Shown here: piece after piece, positions 26,484-30,722 of the stretch
Numbering within the stretch: position 1 is the first letter of the stretch
Layout of the letters: each line of letters opens with the position of its first letter
Assembly: GCA_964620485.1 (NCBI GenBank)
Contig: CAZUGU010000001.1
Coordinates: forward strand, 1 to 30,722
DNA length: 30,722 bases
Origin: CAZTUH01 sp964620485
GTDB lineage: Bacteria > Pseudomonadota > Gammaproteobacteria > Burkholderiales > Burkholderiaceae_B
Reading direction: 5' to 3'
Program-made: the position numbers and the translations under genes
The notes under the pieces: model-generated
What the model was told of the DNA's origin: nothing
What the model saw: the letters and a program-made list of their open reading frames with translations, nothing else
Database searches by the model: none

Positions 26484-27449
26484 TTACGTGCCTTTATTAC
26501 TTATATTATATTATATATGAATAATTCTATTAATAACTCTAAATAAGATTTAAATTCTAAATAAGATTTATTTTAATTAATTTTGAATATTTTTGGGAAT
26601 CATACACTATATAATTTTGTATGCTTCATTCATCATCAATTAATCAATAATAAAAAGATCATGATGCGATCAGCATAAAAAAGAGTTTAGGCAAATCACT
26701 AGATATTCAAGTTTATATTGAAATAATTTCTTATAGATTTTTAAAAAAAGAAACTCTAATTTAGACAAAAAACCTTTGATAAAAATATTTTATTTATTAT
26801 ATGTTTACACAATATTTATATAGCCAAACTTTCTTTAGATATTTAAATAGGTATTAGAATTTCAACTAGCTATCTTTCTTTATACTAGAACTTATCCGGC
26901 AGGTAAATTAAGAAATATATCAATTTCAAAACCGAAAATCTACTACTATTAGAAATAGCAAATAAGATAAGATTAATTAATTGGAAGAATGAAATCAAAT
27001 AATATAAGAGATTCTCATCTAAGTAAGGTTCACTAGTCGAAATTCTGATTTTTCAAAAACTAAAAGATACACGCATAACACGCACAATTTAATTTATATC
27101 AAATATTATATGTCAAATAATTATGAAATTTAATCTCTAATGATTACTATAATATTATTATAATTATTGCTGTATCAAATTTATTAGGATACAGATAACC
27201 AGATATTGAAAATCAAAGAGATTTACCTAATAGTGCCACTGTTGAATAAATATGTATACAATTCAAATATAAAGATTGAAAGAGTATAATAAAATATGTG
27301 TTAATTTTTCTAAATTTAATCGATAAATAAAATTGTTACTTTTTCTATTAGTTTAAATATTTTACTATTATTTCATGATAAATCAGAAAAATTAAAAATA
27401 ATACTTTAATTTTTTAATTGCAGTTTTAAATTTAAATAATAAATGGTGT
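26484..27449. other. Spacer between rpoH and mnmG, no gene seen
   Basis: About 1 kb of A/T-dominated DNA with stops in all frames. I recognised no gene remains, RNA gene or clear terminator. Small repeated words (AAATAAGATTTA, near 26540-26570) are present. mnmG often lies near the replication origin, so I looked for DnaA boxes; only poor partial matches were seen. Confidence 0.5.
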
Positions 27450-29345
27450 ATGAATAACTCATATAAATACGATGTAATTGTTATAGGTGGTGGACATGCT
27501 GGAACAGAAGCAGCATTGTCATGTGCAAGAATGGGTGTTAGAACTCTTTTATTAACTTCAAATATAGAAAAGTTAGGTCAGATGTCTTGTAATCCGTCTA
27601 TAGGTGGAATTGGAAAAGGTCATCTAGTCAAAGAAATTGATGCTTTGGATGGAGAGATGGCTATATCAACTGATAAATCAGGTATTCACTTTAAAAAATT
27701 GAATCTTTCAAAAGGACCTTCTGTTAGAGCTTCTCGTGCTCAAACTGATAGAACATTATATAGTCAATCTATTCGATATAAGATAGAAAATCAGAATAAT
27801 TTATGGACTTTTCAGCAATCAGTTGAGGATTTAATAATAAAAAACAATCGTATAATTGGAGTTATAACCCAATTAGGTATAACTTTTCATGCTCAGGCGG
27901 TGATACTAACGGTTGGAACATTTTTAAATGGTTTAATTCACGTAGGATTTAAGAAATATTCTGGTGGTAGACAAGGAGATTCTTCAACTATACCATTAGC
28001 AAAAAAACTTCAAGAATTAGGATTTCCACAAGGTCGATTAAAAACAGGTACCCCTCCCAGATTAGATGGACGTACCATTAATTATAAAGTATTAGAGCCA
28101 CAATCAGGTGATTCAAATCCTGTTCCCGTTTTTTCTTATATGGGAAATCAAGATATACATCCTAAACAATTAATGTGTTGGATAACACATACTAATGAAG
28201 CAACTGCAAGTATCATACGAACAGGATTAGATCGTTCACCAATGTACAACGGAACAATTAAAAGCTCAGGGCCGAGATATTGTCCATCCATCGAAGATAA
28301 AATTAGTCGCTTTCCTAATAAAAAAGGTCATCAAATTTTTTTAGAGCCTGAAGGTTTGTATACTCATGAGATATATCCAAATGGAATCTCTACAAGTTTA
28401 CCATTTGATCTTCAACAAGATATGGTACGTTCTATTTTTGGACTAGAAAATGCACATATATTACGCCCTGGCTATGCCATTGAATATGATTATTTCGATC
28501 CTAGATCACTTAATTTAACCCTTGAAACTAAGATAATATCAGGATTATTTTTTGCAGGCCAAATAAATGGAACAACTGGTTATGAAGAGGCAGCAGCACA
28601 GGGATTACTAGCTGGAATAAATGCTGCAAATTTTATTTTGGAAAGAACCCCATGGATACCGCAAAGACATGAATCTTATCTAGGAGTATTAGTTGATGAT
28701 TTAGTAACGAAAGGTGTAACAGAACCATATCGAATGTTTACTGCACGAGCAGAGTATCGATTGAGTCTTAGAGAAGATAATGCTGATGTTCGGTTAACAG
28801 AAATTGGTAGAAAATTAGGAGTTGTAACGAATGAGCGATGGGAATTTTTTAACAGAAAACAAGATTCTATTTCTAAAGAATTAGAACGTTTAAAAAATAC
28901 TTGGATCGACCCAAACCGCTTATCTGGAATCATAGAAAGTCAAGTCAATAAAAAATGTTCCCTTTCAAACCTTTTGAAGCGACCCGATGTTAATTATAAA
29001 TCTTTGATGCAAATTAAGGATAATTATGGTAAATTCCTAGTAGGGCCTGGATTAATCGACGATATCTTTTCTGCGGAACAAATAGAAATTTCTATCAAAT
29101 ATGAAGGTTATATTGTTCGACAATTTGAAGAAATTAGGAAAAATTCAATAAATGAAGCTAAATACATACCTTCTGATATCAATTATGATAAAATAAAAAA
29201 CCTATCCTATGAGGCTTGTCAAAAGCTTAAATTACATCGACCCAAGACAATAGGACAAGCTAGCCGTATTTCTGGTGTTACACCAGTGGCAATTTCTTTA
29301 ATTTTAATTCATATAAAATGTTCTGAACGTTATAAAAGGAAATAA
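27450..29345 (+). CDS. mnmG: tRNA uridine 5-carboxymethylaminomethyl modification enzyme MnmG (GidA)
   Basis: The FAD-dependent partner of MnmE that forms the cmnm5 group on U34 of several tRNAs. It is complete at 631 residues. The N-terminal FAD-binding Rossmann motif is VIVIGGGHAGTEAA. It is followed by QMSCNPSIGGIGKGHLVKEIDALDG, the RLKTGTPPRLDGRTIN block with the conserved region around the catalytic cysteines, and GLFFAGQINGTTGYEEAAAQGLLAGINAA, the second FAD contact. The C-terminal MnmE- and tRNA-binding domain ends in ASRISGVTPVAISLILIHIK. The gene is followed by rsmG as in most proteobacteria. The frame shows no decay. Loss would impair decoding of codons ending in A or G, so keeping it is typical even of small genomes. 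Confidence 0.97.
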   Translation: MNNSYKYDVIVIGGGHAGTEAALSCARMGVRTLLLTSNIEKLGQMSCNPSIGGIGKGHLVKEIDALDGEMAISTDKSGIHFKKLNLSKGPSVRASRAQTDRTLYSQSIRYKIENQNNLWTFQQSVEDLIIKNNRIIGVITQLGITFHAQAVILTVGTFLNGLIHVGFKKYSGGRQGDSSTIPLAKKLQELGFPQGRLKTGTPPRLDGRTINYKVLEPQSGDSNPVPVFSYMGNQDIHPKQLMCWITHTNEATASIIRTGLDRSPMYNGTIKSSGPRYCPSIEDKISRFPNKKGHQIFLEPEGLYTHEIYPNGISTSLPFDLQQDMVRSIFGLENAHILRPGYAIEYDYFDPRSLNLTLETKIISGLFFAGQINGTTGYEEAAAQGLLAGINAANFILERTPWIPQRHESYLGVLVDDLVTKGVTEPYRMFTARAEYRLSLREDNADVRLTEIGRKLGVVTNERWEFFNRKQDSISKELERLKNTWIDPNRLSGIIESQVNKKCSLSNLLKRPDVNYKSLMQIKDNYGKFLVGPGLIDDIFSAEQIEISIKYEGYIVRQFEEIRKNSINEAKYIPSDINYDKIKNLSYEACQKLKLHRPKTIGQASRISGVTPVAISLILIHIKCSERYKRK

Positions 29346-29375
29346 GATTTTGTGTTTAAAGATTCATTAATTGCT

Positions 29376-30022
29376 ATGAAAATAGAAAAAGCTTGTAATC
29401 AATTAGATCTACCTATATCAAAAAAAAAATTAGAAAACTGGAGAAGTATTTATATCAAATAGAAAAATGGAATCAAATTTATAATTTGACTTCTGTTCAT
29501 ACTCTGGAACAGATGTTGCTTCTGCATATTTTTGATAGTCTTGCAGCTATTTCTCCGTTAGAAAAAATTGTCAAAAAAAAAGATAATAGTATTACCATCT
29601 ATGATATAGGTTCTGGATGTGGCTTGCCAGGTATTGTTTTTGCTATTATGAAATTGAATTGGAAAATTAATTGTGTTGATTCAGTTGAGAAGAAAATAGT
29701 GTTTATGCATTATATAAAAAATATCCTTAATCTGAAAAATCTTGAAATTATTCACAATCGAATAGAATACTTACCGGCTGTTAAATGTGATGTTGTTATT
29801 TCAAGAGCTTTTGCATCACTAGAAAGATTTTCTGTTCTAGCGGGCTATCACGTTTGTGAGGATGGATTTCTTGTTAGTATGAAAGGAATTTATCCAGAAA
29901 ATGAAATTAATATATTACAAAGTTTCAATTTTTGGAAAATATATAAAGTAGTAAAGTTATTTGTACCGGAGCTTAACGCCAACAGATGCTTAATTTTTAT
30001 GAAATATAATTATATTTCATAA
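29376..30022 (+). CDS. rsmG: 16S rRNA (guanine527-N7)-methyltransferase RsmG (GidB), frameshifted in a poly-A run
   Basis: The SAM-binding domain is intact: IYDIGSGCGLPGIVFAIM, then CVDSVEKKIVFMHYI and the VVISRAFASLERF segment. The N-terminal part (MKIEKACNQLDLPISKKK from ATG 29376, or a GTG at 29352) is in another frame from the rest, KLEKYLYQIEKWNQIYNLTSVHTLEQMLLLHIFDSLA. The break lies at ten A residues (29420-29429); eleven would restore one 215-residue frame of normal length. Either the gene is broken, the base count is wrong, or slippage on the A run makes some full-length protein. An internal start at 29486 would lack the N-terminal helices. The last 12 codons and the stop lie inside a 58-bp palindrome. 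It follows mnmG by 30 bases. Confidence 0.85.
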
Positions 30023-30038
30023 AAATTAAGCATCTGTT
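29981..30038. repeat. 58-bp perfect palindrome at the end of rsmG
   Basis: The left arm 29981-30009 (AACAGATGCTTAATTTTTAT...) and the right arm 30010-30038 are exact reverse complements with no spacer. The left arm encodes RCLIFMK, which matches the usual RsmG C-terminus, so the right arm is the derived copy. It supplies the last residues and the stop TAA at 30020-30022. It could act as a transcript-end stem but has no GC core. Confidence 0.95.
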
Positions 30039-30166
30039 CTAAACATACTGAAATTTTTAATTTATTTCAACATTCCATTTAGGCAAGATTGTTGTATTAA
30101 GTTATTTTAATAATAATAAACTATTTGACTTTTTAATTAAAAATATTGAGAATTGCGACCTATATC

Positions 30167-30249
30167 GGAGGAATTCCCGAGTGGTTAAAGGGGGCAGACT
30201 GTAAATCTGTTGGCGGGAGCCTACGTTGGTTCGAATCCAACTTCCTCCA
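30167..30249 (+). tRNA. tRNA-Tyr (anticodon GTA)
   Basis: A class-II tRNA with a long variable arm: acceptor GGAGGAA / TTCCTCC, anticodon loop CTGTAAA within AGACTGTAAATCT, variable arm GGCGGGAGCCTACG, and T-arm GGTTCGAATCC. The discriminator A at 30249 is followed by ATA, so CCA is not encoded. It is the first member of the Tyr-Gly-Thr-tuf cluster. Confidence 0.95.
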
Positions 30250-30367
30250 ATAAAAATTCCATTCATTCTGTTCATTAATGTTCATTAAATACGATAAAAC
30301 AATTCAAAATAAACTGGATATTGTTTTAAATTAAAACAAATAAATGGGTGAAGGAAATGAAACACCT

Positions 30368-30441
30368 GCGGGTGTAGCTCAATGGTAGAGCAGAAGCCTT
30401 CCAAGCTTATGATGAGGGTTCAATTCCCTTCACCCGCTCCA
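30368..30441 (+). tRNA. tRNA-Gly (anticodon TCC)
   Basis: Acceptor GCGGGTG / CACCCGC, D-arm GTAGCTCAATGGTAGAGC, anticodon loop CTTCCAA, and T-arm with GGTTCAATTCC. The T-loop reads TTCAATT rather than TTCGAAT/C, a known minor variant. CCA is encoded (30439-30441). Second in the cluster. Confidence 0.94.
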
Positions 30442-30452
30442 AAATTATAGAT

Positions 30453-30527
<75 letters not shown>

Positions 30528-30587
30528 TTATTAGTTTAATTTATTTTAGTTTGGGCTTTACTATATGAGTCTAGGAGTTACATAGTC

Positions 30588-30722
30588 ATGGCAAAGGGCA
30601 AGTTTGAGCGTACTAAGCCTCACATAAATGTAGGTACTATCGGTCATGTCGATCACGGTAAGACAACACTAACAGCAGCAATTACAACTGTTTTATCAAC
30701 TAAGTTTGGTGGTGAAGCACGT
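30588..30722 (+). CDS. tuf: Elongation factor Tu, 5' part
   Basis: The first 45 codons of EF-Tu, cut by the window end. It reads MAKGKFERTKPHINVGTIGH followed by the GTP-binding P-loop GHVDHGKTTLTAAI (from residue 19) and the start of the switch-I region. EF-Tu carries aminoacyl-tRNA to the ribosome as a GTPase. A strong Shine-Dalgarno AGGAG at 30573-30577 precedes ATG 30588 by ten bases, one of the clearest ribosome-binding sites in the window, as fits a very highly expressed gene. The tRNA-Tyr/Gly/Thr-tuf order is the classical tufB operon. Confidence 0.98.
   Translation, partial: MAKGKFERTKPHINVGTIGHVDHGKTTLTAAITTVLSTKFGGEAR

Noticed and set aside
26484..27449. Possible replication origin in front of mnmG
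   Set aside because: mnmG is often near oriC, but I found no cluster of good DnaA boxes (TTATNCACA), only partial words, and the downstream neighbours (tRNA-tuf) are not the usual origin set. A GC-skew plot of the whole chromosome would decide.

Overview
The window is a very AT-rich stretch of bacterial chromosome that looks like a reduced, still-eroding genome of a host-restricted betaproteobacterium (Burkholderiales, probably Alcaligenaceae-like). The evidence is gene order and protein type: argS next to dsbA, a long-type LeuA, Nif3-petABC-sspAB, a his operon with separate hisI and hisE followed by an HIT gene and tat genes, an ABC transporter pair upstream of hisG, rpoH, mnmG-rsmG, and a tRNA-Tyr/Gly/Thr-tuf cluster. 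Proteins are near full length and conserved, but the spacers are long and AT-rich and contain recognisable gene remains. An insect or protist endosymbiont such as a Kinetoplastibacterium-like lineage would fit, but the species cannot be fixed from this window.

Layout. 0.3-6.5 kb: an acetylornithine/succinyldiaminopimelate-type aminotransferase (+), then dsbA, argS and leuA on the minus strand. 6.5-8.1 kb: a gene-free divergent spacer with a 31-bp-arm hairpin. 8.1-13.3 kb (+): a Nif3-like gene, the wrecked petA-petB-petC operon (cytochrome bc1), sspA-sspB and tRNA-Thr(UGU). 13.4-14.65 kb (-): the wrecked tatC-tatB-tatA genes. 14.65-21.9 kb (-): hit, hisE, hisI, hisF, hisA, hisH, hisB, hisC, hisD and hisG, all intact and tightly packed or overlapping. 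22.3-23.9 kb (-): an ABC-2 permease and its ATPase. 25.6-29.3 kb (+): rpoH and mnmG with long empty spacers. 29.4-30.7 kb (+): rsmG with a frameshift in a run of ten A, then tRNA-Tyr, tRNA-Gly, tRNA-Thr(GGU) and the start of tuf.

Biology. The kept genes cover amino-acid supply (histidine, leucine, an arginine/lysine aminotransferase), translation and its quality control (ArgS, MnmG, RsmG, tRNAs, EF-Tu, SspB), stress regulation (RpoH, SspA) and disulfide formation (DsbA). What is being lost is coherent: the bc1 complex and the whole Tat translocase decay side by side. The Rieske protein PetA is the well-known Tat substrate in this complex, so loss of bc1 may have removed a main reason to keep Tat.

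I found no mobile element, phage, CRISPR array or new defence-like system. The most unusual signal is a set of long perfect or near-perfect inverted repeats with unrelated arm sequences. They include a 58-bp perfect palindrome over the rsmG stop codon and a 22-bp-arm hairpin that replaces the haem site of petC. Together with several short perfect tandem duplications, they look like traces of template-switch and slippage mutation in a genome with weak repair.
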